64,000 nt of DNA from Dirofilaria immitis. Lineage: Eukaryota > Nematoda > Chromadorea > Rhabditida > Onchocercidae. The stretch spans positions 1,441,001 through 1,505,000 of the forward strand of contig JAKNDB010000067.1 of the NCBI GenBank assembly GCA_024305405.1, in the 5' to 3' direction. Made by a program: the position numbers and the translations under genes. Below the pieces are notes generated by a model that worked only from the letters and a program-made list of their open reading frames with translations, did no database searches and was not told where the DNA came from. Positions 18,563-31,479 of the stretch are shown here, piece by piece. Positions within the stretch are counted from its first letter, which is position 1; every line of letters begins with the position of its first letter.

Positions 18563-19186
18563 AAAATTTTTGTCACGATAAATGTGCAGATAATGTGTAT
18601 CACTTCATTTTCTGATGGAGATCAGTTAGTATCGAGTCATTGCATTTAAATCCTGATGTCTTTGGATTTTTAGGCTTTTTAAATAGAATGAATTGCCAAA
18701 AGGACATTGGCGAAAATGTATTTGAAATCATCCAGCAATTGATGACATATGAGGAAGATGGCTCTGTGAATATCTAACAGATTGTTAAGTTTCTTCAATA
18801 TAAATAAATTGATTAGTAAGCAAATAGCAGACAAAAGAAATCATAAATTTGTTTGCTACATATTTATTGACTTCAATATATATATATATATATATATGCA
18901 ATCTTAGTTTAAAAGGTTTCATTAAAATATTTCACTTTGAGGGAAAACTCGTTGTACTCCATATATATATATATTATCTACTCGATGTCAGAAATGAAAT
19001 AGGACTGAAGTTTCAAACCAATTGTTTTTCTTTTGAGGAAGATTCGGCTCTCCAAAGAAATTAGATTTTTTTCTACCACCAATCATTATTAACTCAAAGA
19101 TAATAGCATTATCATTGGTCAGTAATAATCACTTTGTTAGATAATTCGAAAAAAATTTGATTTATTATGCAGACACTGATGTACAT

Positions 19187-19194
19187 ATTTAGGT
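19187..19194 (+). promoter_or_regulatory. Likely trans-splice (spliced-leader) acceptor of MANEA
   Basis: ACATATTTAG lies 2 bases upstream of the ATG at 19195. Such a short distance from an AG acceptor to the start codon is typical of nematode spliced-leader addition. This is inferred from position and consensus; no SL RNA gene is present here. Confidence 0.5.
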
Positions 19195-19911
19195 ATGGCA
19201 CCGAGTCGTAATTTTTTGACAAGATGGCTACTATTGGTTGCTTTAGTTGCAACTATATTTACAGTACTTTATTTCACCTTTACTCAAAATGAGCAGGTTA
19301 GCATTTCGAGGAAAAATTCCAAATTATTTTTGGAATTTTTGTGAAGTATTAACTCCAGAATATTTTAACCCTTTTTCGTGTCTTCCATGAATTCAGAATA
19401 TTGTTCAAAGATTTCACCTGGTAAAGCATCCGAAATTTAAACTGGCAAATATGATAAAGAACGAATCAACAGTTGAAAAATCTGTTACTTATGTGAAAAG
19501 CGAATCAGCCTCCGTAGCATCACATTTGTCGGAAGTATGTTTTTTTTATTATAAAAGTATGAATTTTCTAGTAAACTTAAAGCATGAAAGAAACATAGAA
19601 CAACCATTTTCAAATTTTAAATGCATAAATAGTATTAATCAATAGCTATTTTCAGGATGATGGTGAATATTCGGTGCAAATATTCTATTATCCATGGTAT
19701 GGGAATCCAAAATTCGATTCTGGGGAATATTATCATTGGAATCATCGTTTTATTCCACACTGGGATTCGAATATTTCACACAAATATCCAAGAGGTAGGC
19801 ATTTCCTGAAATGGCTCTTGAAATTTCCAGTTTTGAGGAATGATTCGCTCTTGAAATTTGTCCTAAAAGTGATGTCTTGAAAAACTGTCGTTTTGCTCTT
19901 ATAAATTCTTC

Positions 19912-19942
<31 letters not shown>

Positions 19943-22678
19943 AATCATTATCGAGCTTCAACAAATAAAAATAACAATAAAAATTTAATGATTTTTATTG
20001 TTTATTTATCTATATATATTCGTCATCATCATCATCATCTTCATTATTATTATTATTACTACTACTACTATTACTATTAACATTAATATTTTTTTAAATA
20101 AACTCTTCTTCCTCTTGTTATATACGTAACTCGTTGACTGAATGCTTCCTGAATTCACAGTAAAAATATGACATAATGCTCTCTTACATTTCCACATTTT
20201 GAAGTATACCAGTGCATTGTATTGTTTGACTGTATATGATATTGACAAACGGATAAAAGAATATTTTATTTCAGGTTCTCATATTCCGCCATTGGATATT
20301 GGTTCAAGTTTTTACCCACTTTTAGGGTCGTATAGTAGCCGTGATCCAGCGGTAATCGAGCAGCATATGAAATGGATGTCATCAGCTGGTATAGATGTTG
20401 TTATTGTTTCGTGGTATCCTCCAAAATTTCTGATGAACAAGGTATGTTCATTTATTGTTATGTCTTATTTTTATTCATCAGAAAATCAGCAGCTTTCACG
20501 TTCTTTGATTCATTTAAAATAGTACTTCATTTAAAATATAAACTTTCGAAAAATTTTTAAAAATTAAGGGAATCTACTTCATTAAATCATTGAATAAATT
20601 TTTGTAGAAACGAAAGCAACTATGGAATCTAGGCAGTACAACATTTTATAAAATATTCTTTAAAGCAACAAGTATCCTTTGGAGATAATTTAAAGCTTTT
20701 TTTCTAAGAATTTTAAGATAGCATTATGAAATTTCATAGTTTTATTTTTCAGCAGTTTTAGTTTTCTAGATTTTATTCATTGTTTTTCAGGACATCCTTG
20801 GAATGATTTAATATCAATTCTGTTAGATATTGTGGCAAAATATCGCATGAAATTATCTTTCCATCTGGAACCTTACAAGAATAGGAATGGTGAATCGCTT
20901 CGTAGTGATATCGAATATATTATTGATAATTATGGCAATCATTCCGCTTTGTATAGGATGAAACGGCCAAAATCAAGGCAAAGTAAGTAAATTTTATGTG
21001 AACAAGACTGCAGTATTTTATTTTCATATTATTATTATAATCTGTTGTTTTACTGAAAGAAGATTAGAAACCAGAATTTGAGCTTATATGGAGATCTCTT
21101 TAAGAATTTTGGTACCAAGTGCGATTAATAATTCATTTCCGCTTATTGACTAGACTTTCATTGTATGGAAGATAATGGCAGATAATACTTCAAATTATTT
21201 ATCAAGATTTTAGCGACCAATGATAAAAAAATCTTCACGATGACCTATATGCGTCCCTGCCGTTATTATATTTTTATGATTCATATCTGGTACCCTCTGA
21301 TGAATGGCAAAAGTTAACTAAATCATCTGGAGAACTCACTGTGCGGAACAGCAAATACGATGTGCTTTTTATTGGCAAGTTGAAATATGAATGTTTTTTA
21401 ATTGATAAACTTTTTTTTCCCTTTTTTCGAATTGTATCTCTGAAGCAGAAGAAAAGCTTTGGTTCTGGAGCTTATATGAAATTCGACTCATAACTAATTA
21501 CATCGAGTTTCAGGTCTTTTAGTTAAGTCGGAAGATAGGCATTCATTGTTGGCTGCGGGATTTGATGGGATTTACACATATTTCGCAGCTGTAGGATTTT
21601 CTTACGGTTCAACTCCTTCAAATTGGCCTTCATTGAGCGCTTTCTGTAGGTTTGTGCCAAAATTATGGAAATTTAGAAAGTTAGAAATACACAAAATCTC
21701 AACCGATGTTAGGTATGGAAGTAATTTAGAAATAGATTCATGCATTTTGTTAAAAAGAATACTGAATTAGCTCAGAAAGAGAAATAAGAATAAGGAACGA
21801 AAAGAATGAGTGATAATTTCCGTAGTGCTGATACTTAATGCTCATAACCGATTATTATTATTTTAGAAAGAATGACTTAATTTTTATACCTTCGGTCGGT
21901 CCTGGTTATGATGATCGTCGTGTGCGACCGTGGAATTCAGAAAATTACAAGGATAGGATGAATGGCAAATATTATGCAGATATGTTTGAAATGGCGCATG
22001 TTGCAAGGGTATGTGAAAATGTTCTTAAAATAACTAGAAATGAACTAATTTATTTGATATCTACAGTTTGATACTCCAGTCGAACTTCTTTATTTGGTAA
22101 CTCTTAATCTATTAAATAATATTCATTTAGATAAAATCGCTTCTGAAAATTACTAATGTATAAAATCATGCAAGGCAAAAAGTTCATGAGAATTGCTAGT
22201 TTTTTTCACTGTTTCTTTAGCTAGTTTTCATTCAAAAAATTTCATATGCCATGCCGTAGTAAGTTGAACACTACCAATTTAATTTTCCTCATTTCTGACT
22301 TTTCCTTTGCAATTAGGAAATAATTTTAAAAAATAATCATTTTTGTCTATTTTTTCTGGCAGGCTTTATTTTCCAGAAAAGACTATAACGTTATGGTCAT
22401 CGTCAAATAAATAAATAAATTAAACGAATTAGTTCGAAATGTTAGTAGTAAAGAGCAGTTGATGTTTTAAGGCAAATATCATAACGATAACGTCATTCAA
22501 TGAATGGCACGAGGGTACCCAAATTGAACCAGCTATACCTTTTATCGATAACAACACGGGTTTTGTATACAGTACCTATGTTCAAGGACCGGAACAATAT
22601 CTCCATCAAACGCTTGATCTTATCAAGAAATATTTTACCCAATGCATAAAATTGCACCTGAAAAAATTGTCAATATAG
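19195..22678 (+). CDS. MANEA: Glycoprotein endo-alpha-1,2-mannosidase (GH99)
   Basis: Golgi enzyme that releases glucosylated mannose from N-glycans. Nine exons: 19195-19296, 19397-19534, 19656-19794, 20275-20441, 20791-20982, 21214-21374, 21514-21649, 21867-22008, 22472-22678. Residues 8-28 form a signal anchor (FLTRWLLLVALVATIF), giving type II topology, followed by a stem and the GH99 domain: FYYPWYGNP, VIVSWYPP, FHLEPYK, FYDSYL, AAGFDGIYTYFA, IPSVGPGY, SFNEWHEGTQIE. One base is missing in the A4 run 20423-20426 and in the A7 run 21225-21231. With both restored the protein is 461 aa (human 462), and the catalytic pair in EWHE falls at residues 404 and 407, exactly the human numbering. Intron 6 (21375-21513) starts with GCAAGT, a GC-AG intron. 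Intron 3 contains an rRNA fragment. Confidence 0.96.
19913..20090 (+). pseudogene. Fragment of 18S rRNA 3' end plus apparent ITS1
   Basis: Positions 19914-19950 match the universally conserved 3' end of 18S rRNA (AAGGTTTCCGTAGGTGAACC, then TGCGGAAGAATCATTA), with one change from the consensus GGAAGGATCATTA. The following AT-rich sequence (TCGAGCTTCAACAAATAAAA onward, trinucleotide-rich to ~20090) resembles the start of a nematode ITS1; its right limit is uncertain. Only a fragment is present, within MANEA intron 3 in the same orientation, so it is an rDNA-derived insertion and not a working rRNA gene. Confidence 0.88.
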
Positions 22679-25595
22679 TTAAGTAATGATGCTTATAACA
22701 TATTGAATTTAGAATATGTAATGCTTTTGAAAATACCTTATATTTTATGTGTTTTACATATGCTTATTTGCATATTGAGATTATTTTTAGCATTAGAATT
22801 TGGGCATATCGTTAATACAGTTTTGTATTTTATAGCCTAGCAAGGGAAATGCTAGCAAATATATTGGTAATTCGAAGTTCTTTATAATTTGCGAAACTGA
22901 AGTTGTATGAAACAGTAGGCGAGAATACCGATATTAAAGAAATAGATAAATTAGAGAATTTTATTATCGCTGTATTTCTTAATAAATTGAATCTTATATT
23001 TTAGTCCTATAATTCATCACATTCTGAAATTTTTTTAATTTTAAATCAGTGCTAGATAATTTTGGTATTCATGTGTCGAAACTTAATGTTCTTTGTTGAA
23101 ATAAAGATATTTACGCTGACTGTTTATTTTGTATTCATTTGTAAACATATGAATTATGGAAATGATAATCAACGAAAAATGTAAATTAGACAATTTCTTT
23201 ATTGAAATGAAAAGTGGTTTGTAATATAAAAATATGATTATTACACTTATTTATGAAGCATGCAAGTTGTTGCATAGTACACACATCCATTTTTTCTTGA
23301 TCTATAAAATTTTGATAAATATCAAACTTAACCTTAGGCATAAATCTATTTATTTCTTATAGGGCTTCTTAGTTAAACAATTTGCTTAATTTTGTTTATC
23401 CATTGCTTTTCATTTTCAATTGATGTAATAAAATCGGTGATAGGTTCGTTTATAATTCTTAAATAAGTGGTTTTGAAAATACTTCTATTCTTAATATTTT
23501 CATTTGCAGCAATAATTTTATGAGCAAAATTTATTCTGTGATTTGTTTGAAAGTTATTCTAATAACGATTATTGTTGATTTATGCATAGAAAAGTGTGAA
23601 TGTTCTGCAAATAATTCATTTTGATTTTTGAAATATTTGAGAAGATTCGATGAATACGAAGGAAAAAAAAACATTAATTGATACTAATGGATTTAATATT
23701 CGAAATGGTTTAAAAAGCAAACCGATTTATCATTGTTAAGATTGAGATCAAGTTATCACGGCTATGGTTTTAGAAATAAGAGAAGATTATATCGTATATC
23801 CTATTGATACGATCTCTTATCTTTCAAATATTTTAGAGACGAAAGATTATTTCTGGTATCTAAACAATGAAATATTATGTTAACAGAATAACATATAATC
23901 TCTTCAGATTTGTCCAAAGCTGGCAAGAAAATTAGAAGAAGGAGGAGAATAAATGATCTTTAGTTTTGAATAAAGCAAATAGCTTTAATATTGATTGATT
24001 GATCGATCATAGAGAACGGCAAAATGACGGAATGAATAATAAATGAATTATTCGTGAGATAATTAAATGTCACAAAAAGGTAATCATTATATTTTGTTTA
24101 CATCTGGGAATTATTATTTGTTAATTTGTTGTTTCATTTATGATAATTTCTAATTAATTGCAAAATTTATCAGTGTAATCATTTTTAGCGAAATTATTGA
24201 TTGAACATATTTAGATCAGTTATCAAATGTTATGTATTTTCTCAAAATTAAATTTATCATTTTTATATAAAATCAATACATATTAATTAATGCAATTTTA
24301 ATGCTAACTAACAATTTACAATTATTGCTGTTTATAAAAAAAAGAAAAGTTTTTATCATTATTTTCAATATTTCTTCGTAATGTCTATGTAAATTAATAA
24401 TCTTAAAATGATAAAATTAACTGATAAATATAAAGTTATGAAATGATAATTATGAGTTTAACTTTCTCACCATCACATATCAGATAATGAATTATATGAG
24501 AAAGCAATATATATATATGAAAGTTAAAATAATTAATAATAATCTTTCCAACATTTCATATTTTAACTTTTATAAATAAATTTTTCAATTACATATATAC
24601 ATATATATATGCTAGTAAATATAAATTCTATCAAAATATTTAGCAAAAAAGTGAAGTATTTTTTATAAGAAAAAAATTCCATTTTTTATGATTAAATTTC
24701 AAATTAAAAATATTTTTTATTTGATTTTTCTTTTATCGATAAGTTTTTCTTTTTTTTTTGTTAAAATTCTTTAGAAAATTTTGAAAATTTAAGATTAATT
24801 TCTGTTGACTGATAGCATTAAATGTTTAAAGGAAACAAAAAAAAATATTTACATCAATCATTTATTATAATTGATGAAAATTTATAATTTCATGAAATAA
24901 ATATTAAAAATTCTATCAGAAATATATGATAATGTTAAAAGTAAGATTTCATTTCGTATGATATATAAAGAAAAATATTATAATAATTTGTAACAATTCG
25001 TAATTTTTTTTAAAGCAAATGAAATTTATCGTAAAATTATAATTATACAATAATTACTCTTATCCAAGATAATTAATATTTGAATTTAATACCTTTATTC
25101 ACAATTAATCTTCACAATTAAATGTATCATTAAAGTTATAATTTTTTGTTTTTTTTTTCTCAAGATGGAATATAAAATATGTAGGAAATATTAAAAAATT
25201 TCATCTTATCTTATTAGTTTAGAAGAAAATTAAAAATTTATAAATTAATTCATTATTATCAAAATATTGGAAATAAGATAATAAAAAATTGTAATTGATT
25301 ATTTGTAATTTATACTTATTTTTTTTGTTTAATTTTTGTTTCAATAGAATATTTTGTACTTTTAATCGCCAACGAATATCACCGTTTATATTCATATAAA
25401 TTATTCGATCATATTATCATCATTTCATCGATCGATCTATCTATCTATTTACTATCGATCTATCTGTCAATCTATTAAACATCAACATTCATTCTTTTTC
25501 ATTCTTTCATTATTTGAAAAAGATGAAAATAAGCATAATGATATTAATAGTAATAGCAGTAGTAGTAATAATAATAAATAATAATAGTAATAATA

Positions 25596-25654
<59 letters not shown>

Positions 25655-28607
25655 AAACAATAAAAATCATTAGATTTTTATTTGTGTTGTTTGTTGATTG
25701 CTTTCTAATTTAAAAATGGAACTAAAAAAAGTTGGTAAATAGTCAGTACAACTTTTTTTAATTCTACAGCTTACATTCAGTTCTTCATTAATACTAAAAT
25801 TAAAATAGAATATCTCAATTGTTACTTTGATTTTTCATTTTTAAAAATTATGGAAAATAAATCATCAATTTCAAAATTTTAAACTTTCGGCTCAAAATTG
25901 AAATTCATTTCAGTAATGATTAATTCATTTTTAACATCATAGATCAAAGATTATCAATAGTACTATCTCTATTCCATTTTAAAAATTAAACTGATTTAAA
26001 TATGACGAAATTTACTATCGTAATTTAATATATGCGGGAATAATTGAGAATATATGAAAACTTATAAATCAAATGATTGAAATAAATTTGATTCGAAATT
26101 GTTTCAGTATTTCACATTTGATACTTATCATGTTTGCATTCATTTGATTTTAATTAATGTGCAGAAAATACTGCAACATATTGTCGATTGTAAATCATTG
26201 ATATGCATTGTGATAGGATGATAGCTGAATTGGAAAGAGTTATTATCAATTCGGATCAAAGATTGTTTGCCATTATTACTATATTACAGGTGCTGCTGCA
26301 ATTGGTAATGTTTGTTATCAGAATTGATTGCATGCTCTGATAGATGCTCAGATTAGTTTTTCCTACCTTCTTCCTCTACTCTTTCGAATTCGCTTTTCTT
26401 TTTGCATATTTTAATTTTATCATTAAAAGTTTTATTTCATATACGATAAGTGATATGACAACAGATAAATTATCCATTTAAATTATTCATACATTATTTA
26501 CCAAATGAATTATTTAAATTTTTAATTTTACTATTTTTATATATGATACTAAAAATTAAAAAAAAAAGAATAATATAAAATGTATGAATAAATTTTAATT
26601 TTAAATAAATCACAATAACTGGATAGATTTTTTTCCTTTTTGAAACTAAAAATTTATATTACATTTTAGGATAATAAATCGTTAAACTAGTTAATTGAAT
26701 TTTGATTATTACCTTAAATTATTATATATTGTTTATAATTTAATATTCTTAAAAATAATAAATATTTTCTACTGCTGTTTTTTAAATATAGCAAAATCAT
26801 TACAGATATCTAAAGAGAGAAATAATTCGGAGATCTCTTCTTAAAATAAATAAACATTTTTTTCTCTCTTTTCTTTCTCTCTTCTCTCTACTTTGCATTA
26901 TTTATATTCGAGAAAAGGATAGAAGTATGAGCGAGTAAAGAATAGTGAAAGCTTCTAGAAAGAAGTTAACATAAATTCTTTAAAATTTTTAGAAAATTAT
27001 GATAAATTTTTTGAAACTTTTCAACAAATTTGTAATAAGTTTTTAAAAAAAAATTTTTGATAGCAAGAAATATATTATGGATGATTCCTTCATCAATATA
27101 AATTATTCTTTTGACAAACAACAATGAAATTAACAAAAAATTGAATTAAAAAAATTAAAACGAAAGAATTTGTTAGGAAAATAAAATTGGTTAATATATA
27201 AAAATCGAAATTCTTTTAATTATTTAATGAAAATATCTATAAACTTTACTGATAGCTTTATCATAATACTAAGTTATTATTTCTTAAAGTGATTTTTTCT
27301 AAATTCTTTCATTATTTATTATTTTCTTTGTAAAAATTTAAATTAATAAGGTTAATTTATTTTAGCTGAGATCAAATATGTTTCATTTGAGTGCTTCGTT
27401 AAAGAAAGTTTTGTTAATGTGAGGTTGTCTCTTTGGTGCCAGATTTGAGATCCTTGATCATTGAAATTTGACCGGGAGCCGAATTGTGGACGACGCATTC
27501 TTTGATCTCGTGATGAATTAATCATTCGTTCCTATTTTATGTTTATTATTTCAAATTAAATGCAACATCCTATTTGAATCAGATCATTTCATTACATAAA
27601 GAAAAACATCGATTTATTTATTATTAGTGATAAAAAACTAACTAATCTGATTTAGTTATGAATTATATGGCAAGTTGTTTTTCTTGATAATAAATTTTTC
27701 TTGATATTGCTTGTTTTAATCGAAAATAGCCGAATTGATATAGGCTGATATATCAGCTATTCTTTTGAATACAATTGATAATTCTTGGATATATATTTAT
27801 TGATTGCTCCATCTATTTATACTATGCCATCATCTTCATTATTCGATCAATCCATTAAAACTAGGGATATCCTTATAATCATATAGTACTTATTTCGAAT
27901 TTTTATTTATAAAGAAATATACAAGCAAAAATTAGCGATTGTTAATTCGTTGGTGAGTCTTATTAAGTTAGGCAATTTGATAATATTTAATATAATATAT
28001 ATGTTTGGGAATATTAATGCTTTAAAAAAATGTGCTTACCGTTAGATGAAGAAAGTAAAAATATTACTGAATTGAAACACTGAAATGATACCATCTTGAT
28101 AGCTACAAGAAAATGTAATGATAATGGTAAAAATTTATTGATAAATGTTAAAATTTATGATTGAAAATTTAACTCATTAATTTTATATATTGCGCAAAAT
28201 ATATTATCTTTACAAAGTTATATTTTATTCTTTCAATTCTTTCCTTTTTTTCTTGCAAATTAATGTTTAAAAAATAATTTTAAAGTAATGAGGGAAGCCA
28301 TATTTTTGTTGAGTGTTTACTTTTAAAATTATCCGATATATAAGTTCTTATGTTAGATTACTAAAAAAATATTATATAATTAGTACATCGCATATCATAT
28401 ACTATATTGTATATCATTCAATAAAACTTTATTTCTTCATCGTTTTATTATTTTATTTTAATCGATCCGTTATCTGAATTATTAGTTGTAACGTTGGTAT
28501 TAGCTAGGATGCTGATTAAGTAGTATGAATTATTATAATGAAGTGATTGAAAATGAATTGAATGAAATTCTTTGCTCGGGATGTTATATCACTACTTCTT
28601 AGGTGCA
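22679..28607. other. Intergenic region between MANEA and the zinc transporter
   Basis: About 5.9 kb with no convincing gene. The left part contains candidate poly(A) signals for MANEA (for example AATAAA near 23099). A GAT microsatellite lies at ~25541-25660. A short less AT-rich stretch at ~27360-27540 was examined for snRNA and coding signals; it holds only a 13-codon ORF after an AG (MFHLSASLKKVLLM) and remains unexplained, perhaps a 5' UTR exon. CT-rich runs occur near 26860-26890. Confidence 0.6.
25541..25660. repeat. (GAT)n/(AAT)n compound microsatellite
   Basis: Imperfect AGT/AAT triplets lead into about 19 tandem GAT units (~25597-25654). The poly-His ORF on the other strand is an artefact of this repeat. 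Confidence 0.95.
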
Positions 28608-31479
28608 ATGGCACGGAAGTTAATGCGAGAAGAAAGTAACGGTAGTGCGGATACGGAAGGAACAAGCGATACTGCATCCGATAATCGTCATAATCGGCGG
28701 CGATTATCCCGAAGTACTCGACTTATTATTATGCTAACAATGACGTTCGCTTTTTTGCTGTTGAACTGGCGTTTGGATATTTATCACATTCAATGGCACT
28801 TGTCGCAGATTCATTTCACATGTTGAGCGATGTTATGGCACTAGCTATTGCATTCGCATGTTTGAGGGTAACAGTTCATCTTAATTTTACTATTTATTAG
28901 GAAGTTTTGTATTATTTCCAAATAATATGGCCTATTTAATTTGTTCTATTTTACAGATTGCAGCCCGTTCATCCAAGAAAAATACTTTTGGTTGGGTACG
29001 TGCTGAAGTACTTGGTGCCCTGATCAATGGTGTATTTTTACTGGCCTTATGTTTTTCAATACTGATCGAATCACTTACTCGACTCGTCGAACCACAAACA
29101 ATCAAACAACCGATTAGTGTACTCGTCGTGGGTGTCGTTGGGTTATTTATCAATCTGATTGGGATGTTTATGTTTCACAGTAAGGCTTAAATTAATTTTA
29201 ATAAATAATCGTAATACTCCGTAGTCAAATTAATTTCTTTCAAGCTTTGTAAATTCGTTGTCTGAAAATTTTTTTTCTTCCGACTTGCCGGAGCATATTT
29301 TTAATGAAAAAATTTTCATCGAATAGGTCACGCTCACGAGCATAGCGAAGGCGGCAGAGATGCGCAGGTACTATCGCAGATGGGAAGACGACAGACTCAT
29401 GTAACCATCGATGGTAACGAGAGTCAACATTTAATGTCTTCTCACCAGGTTATATTTTTGTCATTTGAAATTATTGAATGAGTATTTGATTCTACCATTT
29501 AGTCTAGTAGTATTCTTTGTTTTATCAATTATTATTATACTGGGTTGTATCTTCCGGAATAAAATTAATCTGGGAATCCATGTAAGCTTTAGAACTTCAT
29601 ATTTCGAATGATGAGTTATCCTGAAGAGACCATATTTGCGTAGCACTTTCTACTATGAAACCGAATATATGAAAGGAACTGCAAAATCATTTCTTAAAAC
29701 CGTGATTGATCTTATATCAGCTCCATAGGAAGCAAAATAATCTGTATGACACGTGAAAATGTTTTCAATATAGTAAAATATATTTTAGAAATATTAAAGA
29801 TTAGCATGAAAATGAAGGGCGGCAATGGTTATTGCAGGAGGCAGCAATGGCAATTGCAAATCTTCAAGAAGTTAATCCAAACGATTCCAATCTTATAGCA
29901 CAGACTCATATGAAAATTGACAAAATTGACGAAAGTAAAGAAAAAAAAGAAAAGTGAGTATGTGAAATAATACAATGGAAAGGATAGTATGGATTAGATG
30001 TCTTCAAACTAGTGTAGTATTTTCTAACTTTGTAAGAATGCCCGGAGATATTTTGTTATGACTTTTAACCTTAGTAGTGTTTCTATATTATGTTTGTAGA
30101 ATTATCGAAGCAGCTAAACATGCAAGGCGTTTTTCTTCATGTACTGAGCGATGCAATTGGTTCAGTTATTGTTATTGTCACAGCTCTTGTTTGTTGGCTT
30201 GTTCCTGGTCAGGAAGCTCTCAAACTCTACTTGGATCCTACTTTAAGGTTTTTGTTTCTTTTTTTGCTGGCATCGTAAATTATTCGTAAACATTATTTTC
30301 TTGCTTTATTACATCTCTGAATAAGAATAGACTCAGAAAAATATATATCACATTAACATATTCCAATGCTGAGACTCAATATGAAGTTATTTTAAGCTTC
30401 TTTGATGACGATTCATATATTTTTAGATGATTTTCGAAGTTTTTAGTTTCCATTTTTTTCTTAGCTTGGCTATGGTCGTTTTAATGATTGCATCAACATT
30501 TCCACTTGTCCGTGAAACGGCTCTGATTTTGATGCAGACTACTCCTGGCTTCATTGAAGTCGAAGAAATCAAAAAGAATTACTCAAAGTTAGTTTTCCAT
30601 AAAATTAACTATCGTGAATACGATTTAATTCAAAAAATCAATAACTGTTTAGGAATTTGAAGAATTTCATATAAAACACTGATTCGTACTGATTCATCGT
30701 AAGAATATCTTTTAATTTTTATATGTACATATATAATAAGCTTTAAACAGTAGAAACTGATAAAATAAAATCCGATAAATATTTATTTGACAACTGTATG
30801 TATATAATTTGCACAATATTATATCTAAATTGAATAGTTTGATAGGTATATTTATTACGCTTTTCCTCAAAATTCAGATCAAAAAAAAAATTCAGATCAA
30901 AGGAATAGAAGCAGTGCATGAATTTCATGTCTGGCGGTTAGTGGGTGAGCGAATTATTGCTACAGTGCACATCAAATTCGCGGATCTTAAAGCATATCTA
31001 GCAGCTGCTGATGAGATCCGTACATTATTTCATAATAATTGCATTCATAGTACTACTATACAACCCGAATTCTCGGAGGTATTCAGTCTTTTCTAAAATT
31101 TTTATGGCTAAGTAATAAGTGAACTTTTTATAAATAGCGAATTCATTTAGACATCCTTTTTGTATATTATACCGAATTACTGGAAATTTGAATCCTTGGA
31201 ACTCTTCTACTTTTTTATGTATTTCCGTCCAGACTCTTCTATTGATATGATGTCTATATTCTTAATCCAAATGACAACAGTGAAATTTTTGCGAATCCAA
31301 GTATATTGTATCTTGTGCACATTGTTATTTAGATGGCAAGCGCTCTGGGAAATAATGGCACTAATTGCGCATTGGCTTGTCCACCGGAGAACTGTAAAAG
31401 GAACAATGTGACATGCTGTAGAAGGACTGTGGAAGATAGTCATCTTTCTTCAAACCATGAATCAGCCGTATATTTTTAA
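28608..31479 (+). CDS. SLC30A1: Zinc exporter, ZnT-1/cation diffusion facilitator type
   Basis: Plasma-membrane Zn2+/H+ antiporter of the CDF family. Eight exons: 28608-28867, 28957-29179, 29327-29448, 29838-29934, 30100-30247, 30465-30591, 30896-31078, 31333-31479. TM2 carries HMLSD (His71/Asp75) and TM5 carries HVLSD (His248/Asp252), the four ligands of the transport site. Between TM4 and TM5 is a short His-rich loop (FHSHAHEHSEGG). The cytosolic domain contains EAVHEFHVWRL and IQPEFSEV. The tail is Cys-rich (CALACPPENCKRNNVTCC), as in ZnT-1. Predicted 435 aa after one correction: the T6 run 28751-28756 must be T7, or the frame is lost in TM2. The exon 6 donor (GTTTTC) and the exon 7 acceptor (two TTCAG options around an A10 run) are the least certain borders. 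An AG at 28601-28602, 5 bases before the ATG, is a likely SL acceptor. Confidence 0.93.

Larger units (their letters stand above)
17739..19194. promoter_or_regulatory. Divergent intergenic region between POLD1 and MANEA
   Basis: This 1.46-kb stretch should contain the promoters of POLD1 (leftward) and MANEA (rightward). It is less AT-rich than the surroundings from about 18000 to 18560, and holds a small ORF and a 36-bp tandem repeat (listed separately). No TATA box or transcription-factor site can be named with confidence. From 18780 on it is ordinary AT-rich sequence with two TA runs. Confidence 0.6.

Noticed and set aside
19913..20090. Functional rRNA gene or ribosomal cluster
   Set aside because: Only the last ~37 bases of 18S are present and no 5.8S or 28S sequence follows.
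27360..27540. Less AT-rich stretch examined as snRNA, SL RNA or exon
   Set aside because: No match to U1-U6 landmarks or to a spliced-leader sequence, and only a 13-codon ORF.
28932..29153. Minus-strand 73-codon ORF
   Set aside because: Antisense shadow of zinc-transporter exon 2.
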